Below are positions 6,967-15,490 of a stretch of 32,413 nt of DNA, in pieces; positions within the stretch are counted from its first letter, which is position 1; the number at the start of each line of letters is the position of its first letter. The notes beneath the pieces are model-generated. The model searched no databases. It was not told the origin of the DNA and was given only the letters and a program-made list of their open reading frames with translations. Source of the stretch: Halomonas campaniensis (GTDB taxonomy: Bacteria; Pseudomonadota; Gammaproteobacteria; Pseudomonadales; Halomonadaceae); assembly GCF_002211105.1 (NCBI RefSeq), contig NZ_JPUA01000004.1:1-32413 (forward strand), read 5' to 3'. Position numbers and translations under genes: made by a program.

Positions 6967-8274
6967 ATGGCTCAAGATAATCAAGCAAAGCGAAATCTCA
7001 CTATTGGCGCTCTAGCCGTTATAGCAGTCCTGGTACTTATCTACCTTGCTTGGACATGGATTGCCGCTGGGACTTCACCCAACCAGCCGGATTCCTCTGT
7101 CAGTCGAGTAGGGGGCCCCGGAAGTAGCTCGCGCGAAACGGCAGAATCTGAGTATTACGCATCTCTATTAGCTGACTATAACAAGAATAATGCTGAATCA
7201 GCACGTAGTTCTAACGACTCTTATCTGTCCGTACTGAGTGCTCAGCAAGAAGAGGCGGAGCAACAAACTGCCCAAGAACCAACACAACCGCCTGAGCAAG
7301 CAAATCAGCCGCAACCGGCACCAACGTATGCTTATCAGCCTCCTCCGCCACAGGAACAGAATCGTCAGGTCAGTGAAGAACTGATAAACAATGTTCAGGG
7401 CATGATGGCGTCATGGACACCGAAACCGTCTGGTATGGCCAACACAATTGGAACTGAGTGGCAACAGCCGAACTCGGGTCAGGCTTCGCATATGCGAAAC
7501 TCAAACGGAGAAATAACAGAACAAACGGCTTCGAACGAGCAATCCGCTCAGCAAGCGCTCAGCCATAAAATTCTGCCAGATTACGCAGTCATTCCTGCGA
7601 TATTGGATACCCACATCGACACTGATGAGAACTCACTTGTTACAGCTGAAGTTCCCGCTGGCCCCTACGCAGGAATGCGCTTTTATGCGTCAGGCTACCA
7701 GCGCTTGGAAAACACCGTCGACTTTACGTTTACCGCTATGCGTTGGAGAGGCAAAACATACACTGTGAATGCAAAACCACTCGACGTTGAGACGCGCAGA
7801 ACAGCGCTCAGTGGCGATGTAAACAGAAGATATTTTGAGAGGATCGTAATCCCTGCTTTAGCGCGTGGTGTAGCCCGAGCTGGCGAGCTCTATGAAGATG
7901 CGTCACAGACTACGGTGATTACCGGGCTCGGAACTACAGTGAAGACCAATGACGGTGACGTTGACGATAGAGAAGTAGCCGGGGCCTTTGTTGGTGGGCT
8001 TGCTGGCCAAACTGCAAATGTTCTAGAGCAGGATGCCTCAAGAATCCCCATCAAGCAGGTTTTAGTGGCCGGTGGTACAACAATTGGTATTCAGATCATC
8101 GGTTCTGTTACTGCCGCTGATGAGTTAGGAGCTGGTGGACAGCGCGTTGATCTAGATCAAATAAGCCAGCCCTCTCAGCAGCCTGAGCGTCCACAAACCT
8201 ATCAGCCAATGGGTAATCAACAAAGAACGACACGTTCCAATATCTTTGTTCCTGGACAAGGAGAGCTTCAATGA
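6967..8274 (+). CDS. dotG: DotG/IcmE/TraO, VirB10-like trans-envelope scaffold
   Basis: DotG links inner and outer membranes and lines the channel. The 435-residue protein has one N-terminal membrane segment (about 12-33) and a Gln/Pro-rich periplasmic linker (to ~190). The VirB10-like domain that ends it starts at KILPDYAVIPAILDT, continues through VTAEVPAGPYAGMRF and RYFERIVIPALARGVARA, and closes with IPIKQVLVAGGTTIGIQI. It lacks the long pentapeptide-repeat region that makes Legionella DotG over 1,000 residues, and so matches the short TraO form of IncI plasmids. The stop overlaps the next start (ATGA). Confidence 0.92.
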   Translation: MAQDNQAKRNLTIGALAVIAVLVLIYLAWTWIAAGTSPNQPDSSVSRVGGPGSSSRETAESEYYASLLADYNKNNAESARSSNDSYLSVLSAQQEEAEQQTAQEPTQPPEQANQPQPAPTYAYQPPPPQEQNRQVSEELINNVQGMMASWTPKPSGMANTIGTEWQQPNSGQASHMRNSNGEITEQTASNEQSAQQALSHKILPDYAVIPAILDTHIDTDENSLVTAEVPAGPYAGMRFYASGYQRLENTVDFTFTAMRWRGKTYTVNAKPLDVETRRTALSGDVNRRYFERIVIPALARGVARAGELYEDASQTTVITGLGTTVKTNDGDVDDREVAGAFVGGLAGQTANVLEQDASRIPIKQVLVAGGTTIGIQIIGSVTAADELGAGGQRVDLDQISQPSQQPERPQTYQPMGNQQRTTRSNIFVPGQGELQ

Positions 8275-9005
8275 AACCCGAGAACAAAGTCTTTTTAGGC
8301 GGCGCACTCGCCGTACTGTTGTTAGCTTTCGGGTATGTTTTATACATCAATATCGGTGGTGGCGGAAACACAGCTCCCTCAGAAGTGGCCTTTTCTAACA
8401 CATCAGGGGCACAAAACGAGGTGCAGGGTGGGGCGGCTAATGATTCTCAAAATCAGTCAAGTCGTGAAACAGAGGTGCCTGAAACAACCTATGCAGCCCC
8501 TGAAGCTGACAGTCAAATGGAGGCGCCTCGAGTTGTTGATTATCCTACTCCAGTACCTGCAGCTGAGCGTGATGGAGGGGAAGTTGCCCAAGCACTACGA
8601 AACCTAAGAGTTCAAACAGAAGCTTTTCAACAAGGACTGATCGCTCAAGGACAAGCTTTGCGCTCACTTGAGCAGCAAGTAGATGAGCTAGTGCAAAATC
8701 GACAGCAGTATCAAACCGAACTGAGTGAAATGCAGCGCTCAAATAACGCACTGCGAAGCGAACTCAGTGGCAAAGCTCTATATGCACAATCAAATTCTGC
8801 AGACGAAGGTCGTACACAAAATCGAAATACCACTAGCCATGGGTTTCGGCTGACCAAACTCCTAGAAGATGAGGCATGGATTCACACGCCTCAGGGCCGC
8901 ACCTACATCGTAGGTGAAGGTGATTGGTTTGGGAATGAGTACGTCATCTCCATCAATAACAGAGAGAGGACGGTCGTCACGACAGCGGGAGAGCTAGCGT
9001 TATGA
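8271..9005 (+). CDS. dotF: DotF/IcmG/TraP-like inner-membrane protein
   Basis: The protein has 244 residues: a short cytosolic N terminus, one membrane segment (about 7-27), an acidic linker and a predicted coiled coil (about 105-165, EQQVDELVQNRQQYQTELSE). A small beta-rich C-terminal domain ends it (SHGFRLTKLLEDEAWIHTPQ, then GRTYIVGEGDWFGNEY). This architecture and the place between dotG and dotE match IcmG/TraP, a partner of the DotG scaffold. Sequence conservation in this family is low, so the call leans on order and topology. It overlaps both neighbours by 4 bases. Confidence 0.75.
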   Translation: MKPENKVFLGGALAVLLLAFGYVLYINIGGGGNTAPSEVAFSNTSGAQNEVQGGAANDSQNQSSRETEVPETTYAAPEADSQMEAPRVVDYPTPVPAAERDGGEVAQALRNLRVQTEAFQQGLIAQGQALRSLEQQVDELVQNRQQYQTELSEMQRSNNALRSELSGKALYAQSNSADEGRTQNRNTTSHGFRLTKLLEDEAWIHTPQGRTYIVGEGDWFGNEYVISINNRERTVVTTAGELAL

Positions 9006-9541
9006 ATGGCGATTTGATGTCGATGGTAGTCAGTGCGGCAGAGAATCTTCAAACTGCATTCTGGCTTATGTTGTGGTCGATTGCAGGGTTAATTGGTTTT
9101 ATCTATGGCGGTAAAACCATCTTGGAATGGGTTAAAGACACGCAGAGGCCTGGGCCACCTCAAATTAGCAATGGGGCGAAAATATCCGTTTTTTTTATCG
9201 GTGTTTTTTTAGCCAACCTACCTTTCCTGATTAATACGACATCTGAATCACTCGGTCTAACTGCGAGGGGGTATAGTCCAATCTCATATGCAAGTACCGA
9301 GCGTTACGGATTGCTAGCCCAGGGTATAGATGCCGTTCTCACCCTGGCTACGATGTTCGGTGGTTGGTTCGCTCTAAAAGGGCTTCTACTACTTAGAAGC
9401 GCATCAGAGCAGTCTGGTCGCGGGCAATATGCTGGCGATTCGGTTTCTAAAGGACTTGGGCATATTGTCGCGGGGGCGTGCCTAGTCCAAATTCCAAGCG
9501 TACTTGACGCAGCAGCAGAAACAGTAAACCTAGCATGGTGA
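9002..9541 (+). CDS. dotE: DotE/IcmC/TraQ-like multispanning membrane protein
   Basis: A 179-residue hydrophobic protein with about four membrane segments (near 14-36, 65-85, 103-125, 150-168). Its sequence (FIYGGKTILEWVKDTQ, LATMFGGWFALKGLLLLRSA, VAGACLVQIPSVLDAA) resembles the IcmC/DotE/TraQ group, inner-membrane proteins related to IcmD. It starts with a 4-base overlap with dotF and is followed at once by the IcmD-like gene, the same order as icmG-icmC-icmD in Legionella and traP-traQ-traR in R64. Confidence 0.75.
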   Translation: MNGDLMSMVVSAAENLQTAFWLMLWSIAGLIGFIYGGKTILEWVKDTQRPGPPQISNGAKISVFFIGVFLANLPFLINTTSESLGLTARGYSPISYASTERYGLLAQGIDAVLTLATMFGGWFALKGLLLLRSASEQSGRGQYAGDSVSKGLGHIVAGACLVQIPSVLDAAAETVNLAW

Positions 9542-9555
9542 TCATAGGAGCAATC

Positions 9556-10014
9556 ATGAAAAACGTCTCTAAAACTATCAAAACAGCAACTGCAAAAATC
9601 CAGACCTCACTATCAATCAAACTGGAGAGCTATATCAATAATAGCAATCCAGCGAGCCGATCAGCCTTTTTTACAGGGGCGGCCCTGGTGACCGGTGCAC
9701 AGTCTGCTTTTGCTCAGACAGGGGGGTTTGCTGGCACTGCAAGTACAGTGGCAGAGCAAGGTAAGGGCATTGCTGACTCAGCCGGGACTATTTTCGCTGC
9801 CATCGGTTTCATTATCGCAGGGTGGGGCGGGTTGAACATGTATAAACGGAGCCGTGAAACCCGGGATGATGGTGCGCCACAAACGCCTATCACCAAAATT
9901 GTTGGGCCGATGGTGGCAGGGGCAGTTCTCGCTGCGACAGGCGCCTTTATGATCACCGGTGGCGAAACTCTCGGCGTTCAAGAAACTGATTACGGGACTG
10001 TACCTAATAAATAA
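9556..10014 (+). CDS. icmD: IcmD/DotP/TraR-like small membrane protein
   Basis: The protein has 152 residues and three hydrophobic stretches: an N-terminal one ending in QSAFAQTG that may be a signal peptide, then IFAAIGFIIAGWGGLNMYKR and VAGAVLAATGAFMITGG. Two closely spaced helices joined by a polar loop resemble IcmD/TraR. Start: the ATG at 9556 follows ATAGGAGCAATC, whereas the in-frame ATG at 9535 lies inside dotE without a clear site. A strong hairpin (10027-10056) follows the stop. Role: inner-membrane part of the transporter. Confidence 0.75.
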   Translation: MKNVSKTIKTATAKIQTSLSIKLESYINNSNPASRSAFFTGAALVTGAQSAFAQTGGFAGTASTVAEQGKGIADSAGTIFAAIGFIIAGWGGLNMYKRSRETRDDGAPQTPITKIVGPMVAGAVLAATGAFMITGGETLGVQETDYGTVPNK

Positions 10015-10026
10015 AACCTGTAACTA

Positions 10027-10056
10027 GGGTCAAGGGCAACTTCAAGCCCTTGACCC
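10027..10056 (+). other. Strong intra-operon hairpin
   Basis: GGGTCAAGGGC and GCCCTTGACCC form a perfect 11-bp stem with an 8-base loop, 12 bases after the icmD stop and 18 before the icmJ start. No T-run follows, so it is more likely an mRNA-processing, stability or partial-attenuation element than a full terminator; essential genes of the same operon follow. Confidence 0.7.
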
Positions 10057-10074
10057 GCTAACATGAGGCTAGTC

Positions 10075-10665
10075 ATGGAAAACCTTCACTTCGGCATTGA
10101 TAAAAACAGCGAACTGCAAAAAAGCATTGACGCTAATACACAGTGTACGCACTGCCGGAGCCCAGCGAAATTCTCTGTCGCGCCGGACAATTTGGAAACG
10201 GGTGTTTCAATCAATGTTTGTGCGGTATGCGTTCATTATTATCGGCTGAATGAACTAGGCGAGGATGACAAAGTTATCTTCACTGCTGAGCTTCAAGCAA
10301 AGTGGATTTCACATCTGCAAAAGGCCATTCAGTTTGCAAAGCAAAGCGGAAGCAAAGAAAAGGTAGAAGAAGCTGAGCAGCTGGAAAAATGGCTTTTTGC
10401 ACATGCGGAATTTGTCGCTGCATCCCAATGGGCCACTGACAACCCAGTGGCCATTGATGCGGCTGTTGAAAGGTCTCTTCCCAACACAAGAAAGCTAGTT
10501 TTCAGTGAGCTTGCATTAGCCTTGTCACAAGAAAAGTTAACGTCTTCGGGTGGTTCGAGCAACCCTAGCATGCCACCGATTAATTCATGGAAAGATCATT
10601 TGGAACAGTTCAATAATTTGAGTCTTACAGCGCAAGCAAAAGGGCAGGGGAGTGGCAATGCTTAA
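10075..10665 (+). CDS. icmJ: IcmJ/DotN/TraT-like zinc-finger protein of the coupling complex
   Basis: The protein has 196 residues, is soluble, and carries two CxxC pairs (C24/C27 in QCTHC and C49/C52 in VCAVC) that would bind one zinc ion. DotN in Legionella has such a site and binds the C-terminal tail of the DotL ATPase. The position between icmD and icmB/dotO is the same as for icmJ (Legionella) and traT (R64). The ATG at 10075 is preferred because GAGG lies 6 bases before it; the ATG at 10063 overlaps that site. Identification rests on position, size and the cysteine pattern. Confidence 0.65.
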   Translation: MENLHFGIDKNSELQKSIDANTQCTHCRSPAKFSVAPDNLETGVSINVCAVCVHYYRLNELGEDDKVIFTAELQAKWISHLQKAIQFAKQSGSKEKVEEAEQLEKWLFAHAEFVAASQWATDNPVAIDAAVERSLPNTRKLVFSELALALSQEKLTSSGGSSNPSMPPINSWKDHLEQFNNLSLTAQAKGQGSGNA

Positions 10666-13600
10666 TTGGTCTGTGGATGCACTTGAATCAGTTCTTGCTA
10701 CCGTATCAAGGTTCGTCAGCGGAAAGCAGCCCGTGGACTATTGCGAACTCACTACAAATTTGGGTGTTTCGCAACAAGAGCTTGATGTTGATCCTGATGC
10801 CGTTTCAACAACACTGGTATGTAAAGATTGCACTCTTATGACGGTTTTTGACCTTCAGGGAGCATACCAGATTATGGGCAAAGAGCATTTTTTAACTCTT
10901 TGCCAGGAGATCCGGACTAAGGCAATAGGCTATTTTGGAACTGGCCACCAATTTAGTGTCGTGTTCGAGCACGATCCTAAAGGGGCAGAACAGCAGTTAA
11001 TGGAGTTAGCAGCGCCTTCAATAAATACGGCAAAACGTATGGGGCTCCAATCCGTAGACATGCTAATTGACCGGGTCAAACGTAATATTCCATATGTTGC
11101 CCATGAACCGGCTTACCTCGTCGTTTATACAAGCCCAGCGATATTGTCTAAAGACCAGCTGAAAAACGATGTAAGCGAGTTACAGCAGAAGCGAGCTGAA
11201 AGCAAGCTGCCATCCATCATGTATGGACAATCTCCCGTCAATGCTCTGGAATCACTAAAAATCTCACACGATACGTTCTGTCAAACTGTGCTGAGTGATT
11301 TTTCTCAAGCGGGAGAGAATGAAAACGGAATACTATTACGTCCTCTACCATCGCACCGGTTGGTAAAAGAACTCAAGACAATGGTGCAGAGAAAGAGCAC
11401 TCATAGCGACTGGAGACCAACTTTGTTTGGTGATCGCTTCGTGCCCACTGGCAGTGAGAGCAAAGATGATTACTCTAACCTCACAGCACCTATGATTGGT
11501 TACCAAATTTTTTCGCAAGATATAGTCAACCCTAAGGGCATGGGTGAAATCGTAGAATCAGATGGGGTCTTTCATGGGACTCTTTCAATGACACAGTTCC
11601 CCAGAGATCCCCAAATATTTGAATCCCTTTATAACTCAATGGATCATTCGATCCCTTGGCGTGTGAGGTATGACCTAACACCGAATGGACTCAATGCGAA
11701 AAGGCTTGAGCGCATGGTGGCATCATTCACCGCCATGACCGACCACAACCGAGCGGTACGCGATTCGTTTGACTATATGTCGAAGTTGGAGAGAGAGGGA
11801 GACGACATTGCTTGTGGTTTCGCGATTACGTTTTCAACCTGGGCTGAAGACTACACAGAAGTTAAGCGGAATTTGTCACGCCTAGAAAAAGCAATTCAAG
11901 GGTGGGGCGGTTGCAGTGTCACAGGAACCCATGGAGATCCTTTTGCTGCATGGGCAGCAACTATGCCAGGCATGACACGCTCAAACCCGGCAGCCACCGC
12001 AGTGCCACCTATGCATGATGCCCTTAGCATGATGCCTCTCCGAAGGCCTGCATCGGTTTGGGAGCATGGACAGATGATCCTCCGTACTCCTGAAGGTAAG
12101 GCGTATCCTGTTGAACTATGCAGCCCCATGCAAGATTTATGGATTGAGTTGATGGTAGCTCCCCCAGGGTCGGGTAAATCGGTATTGCTGAATACATTAA
12201 ACTCAGCCTTGATCCATTCACCTGGAGCGATACGCCTTCCTTTGATTACCTGGATTGATAAAGGGCGGAGTGCTCAGGGGCAAGTCGCATTTTTACGGGA
12301 CTCTTTACCTGAAGGCCAGAAGCATGAAGTAGTCGAGATCACACTTCGAAATAGCCGTGAGTACGGTGTCAATCAATTCGACCTGCACCTTGGTTGCAGA
12401 TACCCAACGGCTCACGATAAGGACTATCTTCGCTCATTCTTGTCAATGCTCTGCTATGACGCCAGCACAATGTCAGCGCCAGCAGGTGTGAGCGATTTAA
12501 TGTCTGAACTTATCGATACTGTGTACGATAAATGCGCTCGTACTACCCCCCATAACTATGAAGTAGGCGTTGAAAATAGAGTTGATGATGTTCTTCACCA
12601 ACTTGAAATCTATCAAGAGCATGATGATGACTGGTGGCGTGAGACGCCGTGGTATGAAGTGATGGATATTCTTTTCAACCATGGCCACACATACGAGGCC
12701 ACGCTAGCACAGCGTCAAGCGGTGCCTGTACTTACCGACTTTAATGCTGCGCTTAATACCCCGAGTATTAAGCAGCTTTATGGTGGCGCTAAAACGGCAA
12801 CGGGTGAATCCCTTATCCACTACGTTGAACGTTGCCTTTCAGCGGCTTCACACAAATATGCGTGCTTTGCCGGGCGCACAGTCTTTGATATCTCATCTGA
12901 ATCACGCATCGTTGTCATTGAGATGGGACAAGTATTGATGGGAAAAACCAAAGAGGGTCGAGTTCAAAACGCTCTGTTCTACATGTTTGCGCGAAATATG
13001 GGCGCAAAAAACTACTTCATTAACGCTGAATCTCTTCTCCCCGTAGTGCCAGATTTATACCAGGAGTATCACAAAACTAGGCTCCGCGATGTGGCGGAGG
13101 AAATGAAGACGCTGTGTTGGGATGAATTTCACAACACTGGCGGTATTGATGTCGTCGTTGACATGATTATTACGGACGCTCGAGAAGGTCGAAAATCAGG
13201 TGTACGCATTCCTATTGCAACACAATACCTTGTCGACGTACCAACCCCTCTGATTGATGCCGCAACGTCCATCTATGTCATGCGAGGCAAATCGGAGAGC
13301 GATGCGCAAATTCTCAAGGAACGCCTACGTATCTCAGATGATGCTCAAAAAAGGCTAGATAGGGAGTGTAATGGCCCGGGCCCGCACGGGGGGAATATGC
13401 TTGCCATCTTTAAAACGAAGATTGGTCAAATTACACAAATTTTGACCAACACTCTCGGGCCTATAGAACTCTGGTGCTACAACACAAACCAGTGGGACAT
13501 GGCATTACGTGCAGAACTTTATCAACGTGTAGAACAAACAATTGCCCGAAAAATTCTGGCAAAAGCTTTCCCGAAAGGAAGTGCTACACAACGAATAAGA

Positions 13601-13723
13601 GCGATGAAGCGAAGGATGGGGGACGACAGTGAAGGCGAACTCAACAGTTCGATTACTCAAAAGCTGGCGTCAGAGCTCCTTGTAGAACACGAAGATACCA
13701 TTGAAGAGGAGCAAGCGGCATGA
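10658..13723 (+). CDS. dotO: DotO/IcmB/TraU, VirB4-class transport ATPase
   Basis: This large ATPase (1,021 residues) powers assembly or substrate transport at the cytosolic face of the channel. Walker A is APPGSGKS at 501-508 and Walker B ends in WDEF (D822, E823), with a following stretch on exploitable-looking RecA-fold order (REGRKSGVRIPIATQYLVD). The N-terminal half (1-450) is the family's domain for binding the inner-membrane complex. The ATG at 10658 is taken rather than the GTG at 10652, since the purine-rich AGGGGAG site lies at proper distance from the ATG. The gene overlaps icmJ by 8 bases and the next gene by 4. The length equals that of IcmB/TraU. Confidence 0.93.
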   Translation: MLNWSVDALESVLATVSRFVSGKQPVDYCELTTNLGVSQQELDVDPDAVSTTLVCKDCTLMTVFDLQGAYQIMGKEHFLTLCQEIRTKAIGYFGTGHQFSVVFEHDPKGAEQQLMELAAPSINTAKRMGLQSVDMLIDRVKRNIPYVAHEPAYLVVYTSPAILSKDQLKNDVSELQQKRAESKLPSIMYGQSPVNALESLKISHDTFCQTVLSDFSQAGENENGILLRPLPSHRLVKELKTMVQRKSTHSDWRPTLFGDRFVPTGSESKDDYSNLTAPMIGYQIFSQDIVNPKGMGEIVESDGVFHGTLSMTQFPRDPQIFESLYNSMDHSIPWRVRYDLTPNGLNAKRLERMVASFTAMTDHNRAVRDSFDYMSKLEREGDDIACGFAITFSTWAEDYTEVKRNLSRLEKAIQGWGGCSVTGTHGDPFAAWAATMPGMTRSNPAATAVPPMHDALSMMPLRRPASVWEHGQMILRTPEGKAYPVELCSPMQDLWIELMVAPPGSGKSVLLNTLNSALIHSPGAIRLPLITWIDKGRSAQGQVAFLRDSLPEGQKHEVVEITLRNSREYGVNQFDLHLGCRYPTAHDKDYLRSFLSMLCYDASTMSAPAGVSDLMSELIDTVYDKCARTTPHNYEVGVENRVDDVLHQLEIYQEHDDDWWRETPWYEVMDILFNHGHTYEATLAQRQAVPVLTDFNAALNTPSIKQLYGGAKTATGESLIHYVERCLSAASHKYACFAGRTVFDISSESRIVVIEMGQVLMGKTKEGRVQNALFYMFARNMGAKNYFINAESLLPVVPDLYQEYHKTRLRDVAEEMKTLCWDEFHNTGGIDVVVDMIITDAREGRKSGVRIPIATQYLVDVPTPLIDAATSIYVMRGKSESDAQILKERLRISDDAQKRLDRECNGPGPHGGNMLAIFKTKIGQITQILTNTLGPIELWCYNTNQWDMALRAELYQRVEQTIARKILAKAFPKGSATQRIRAMKRRMGDDSEGELNSSITQKLASELLVEHEDTIEEEQAA

Positions 13724-14928
13724 AATTCAAAATACATATTAAACCATTAGCTGCAGCACTGTTGCTCGTCAGTGCCCCTGTGTATGCCGCATGGCCAGTT
13801 TCAGTTGTCGCTAGTGCACCAATGACTCAGTTCATCACAATGCACTGGATTCCATTCGTCACAAATCTAGAAATAACACTCCAGCAGTTAGGCGCAGCCA
13901 TCAACTCAAGTGCCCAGCAGATATCATCGGCGGTTCAGTCAGCTTCAGAGGCAGAGAGAAATCTAGCTGTAAAGCAAGCCTACAATGAGCGCCTTTATCA
14001 AGCTAGAAACGCTGTTCAAGTACCAAGTTCTATCTGTGTAGAGTCTGCATCAGGGGGAGCATCGCCAGCATCGGCAGGGGCTACGCGAAACAGAACGTCC
14101 ATAGAAGGGGGCGGTGGGGGCGCCTCATTGAGCACTCTTAACGAGGCAAGCAATCTCTTGGTAAACGGTCCCGCAGAACCTAGTGATATTGCTGCGTTGC
14201 AGACGGCAAATTCGACTAGTGAGTTTTGCTCTCCTTCGGACGCAGCAAGGTATGGCGGAACTAACGTATGTCCTGCTGCAAATACTGAGATGCCAGCAGC
14301 GGACAAACGCGTTGCATCAGTGTTAATAGGTGCAGGCCCTTACGGAAAAACCGAAGACGCTACCTTCACACAAGAACAAGCAGATGTTGCGCGTCTTTAC
14401 GTTAGAAACGCTACTCGCAGAAATGTCGCGCCACAGTTAGAGAAGGGAGAAGCCGACACGGCCGCTGGACAAGCCTATATAGGTACCAGTACTCAATACC
14501 AATCAATGATATCCGCTGCAGAGCAGCCAGCTATTGAAGCCATCGCTAACAGAATGCCTGTGCCAAGCACAGAGCAGTTTATCAATGACGCTTTGGAAAC
14601 TCCTTCTGCACAATCGTATTGGAATGCAACCGCGTCGGATGAAGCAAAGGACACAGATACCGTGTCTTACCGCGAGCTGGAAAAGTTCGAGGTTGGAAGA
14701 CGTTATGGAAACGTTGCCTACGGCCAGGATCTGCAAGGCATGTCTGGCGATAACCTTATTAGAGAACTGATTCGGGTGGAATCGCTAAACGCACACCTTA
14801 CTCTCGGTCTCAAGCAGCAGCTAGAACAGGCAAACATAATCTCGGGACAGCAGTTAGCTTCAATAGCTAGAACCGAGTATGAACCGATTCTCCAGTCACA
14901 GCTGCAAGCAATTTACGGCTCTCAGTGA
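13720..14928 (+). CDS. TraW/IcmX-position exported protein
   Basis: A 402-residue protein with a clear signal peptide (MKFKIHIKPLAAALLLVSAP, cut near VYA). The mature part is helical and Ala/Ser/Gln-rich, with coiled-coil-like stretches at about 50-95 and 340-400. A glycine-rich linker near 127-140 separates them, and cysteines at about 105, 172 and 184 could pair in the periplasm. Gene order after dotO/traU matches traW of IncI plasmids, whose relative in Legionella is IcmX. I see no strong motif, so the name is positional. It overlaps dotO by 4 bases (ATGA). Confidence 0.55.
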   Translation: MKFKIHIKPLAAALLLVSAPVYAAWPVSVVASAPMTQFITMHWIPFVTNLEITLQQLGAAINSSAQQISSAVQSASEAERNLAVKQAYNERLYQARNAVQVPSSICVESASGGASPASAGATRNRTSIEGGGGGASLSTLNEASNLLVNGPAEPSDIAALQTANSTSEFCSPSDAARYGGTNVCPAANTEMPAADKRVASVLIGAGPYGKTEDATFTQEQADVARLYVRNATRRNVAPQLEKGEADTAAGQAYIGTSTQYQSMISAAEQPAIEAIANRMPVPSTEQFINDALETPSAQSYWNATASDEAKDTDTVSYRELEKFEVGRRYGNVAYGQDLQGMSGDNLIRELIRVESLNAHLTLGLKQQLEQANIISGQQLASIARTEYEPILQSQLQAIYGSQ

Positions 14929-14935
14929 GGTGATA

Positions 14936-15490
14936 ATGGCTACTGAAGAGAATGGGCCTGGTAAGAGTAGGGGGCTTTTAAGACGTGCAGGCCGCACCAT
15001 CACCCTGCCTGTTAGAAGCGTGGCAAGCTCTTTCTCAATGGCAGGCAAAAGCTTTAAGCGCTCGGCTGAGTCAATAAGTGTTGTTAAAGACTACAGTTCA
15101 CGAGGCATATCGAACATAAAATCAGCGGGTAAGAAGGGTGCTAATAATGCGTTTGAAACAGTTTTCGAAGGTGAGGAGGGAGAGCAGCTGCTTAGTATTA
15201 ACCTTCGGAAATTTCTCCTTAGGAAGCGCGCAGCCATTGCCATGATGCTAATTTTTACTATTTATGGAATGGCATCTGTCATTTACTTTAAGCAATTTTA
15301 TGGTCTGCTCACCTTTGTGGGGGGCATTCTTTTTGGTGCGACACTGTGCTTTGAGTCCCAGTTCAGGCTATGGCAGCTAAGAAATAGAAGACTGAGCATT
15401 GAAGAGAAGGGCAGCGTGACAGACTTCTTATATGAGTCTCCTCTACTTGATATGCTCAAGCCAGAGCTTTTTGGGAGTACAAAAAAGTGA
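14936..15490 (+). CDS. icmV: IcmV/TraX-like inner-membrane protein
   Basis: A 184-residue protein with a basic, helical cytosolic N terminus (1-95) and two membrane segments (about 100-117 and 121-139), ending in a cytosolic tail. This topology and the place directly before dotA match IcmV, encoded next to dotA in Legionella, and TraX before TraY in R64. The ATG at 14936 was chosen because GAGGTGATA precedes it; a longer frame from 14879 would overlap the upstream gene by 50 bases. The stop overlaps the GTG of dotA (GTGA). Confidence 0.65.
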   Translation: MATEENGPGKSRGLLRRAGRTITLPVRSVASSFSMAGKSFKRSAESISVVKDYSSRGISNIKSAGKKGANNAFETVFEGEEGEQLLSINLRKFLLRKRAAIAMMLIFTIYGMASVIYFKQFYGLLTFVGGILFGATLCFESQFRLWQLRNRRLSIEEKGSVTDFLYESPLLDMLKPELFGSTKK

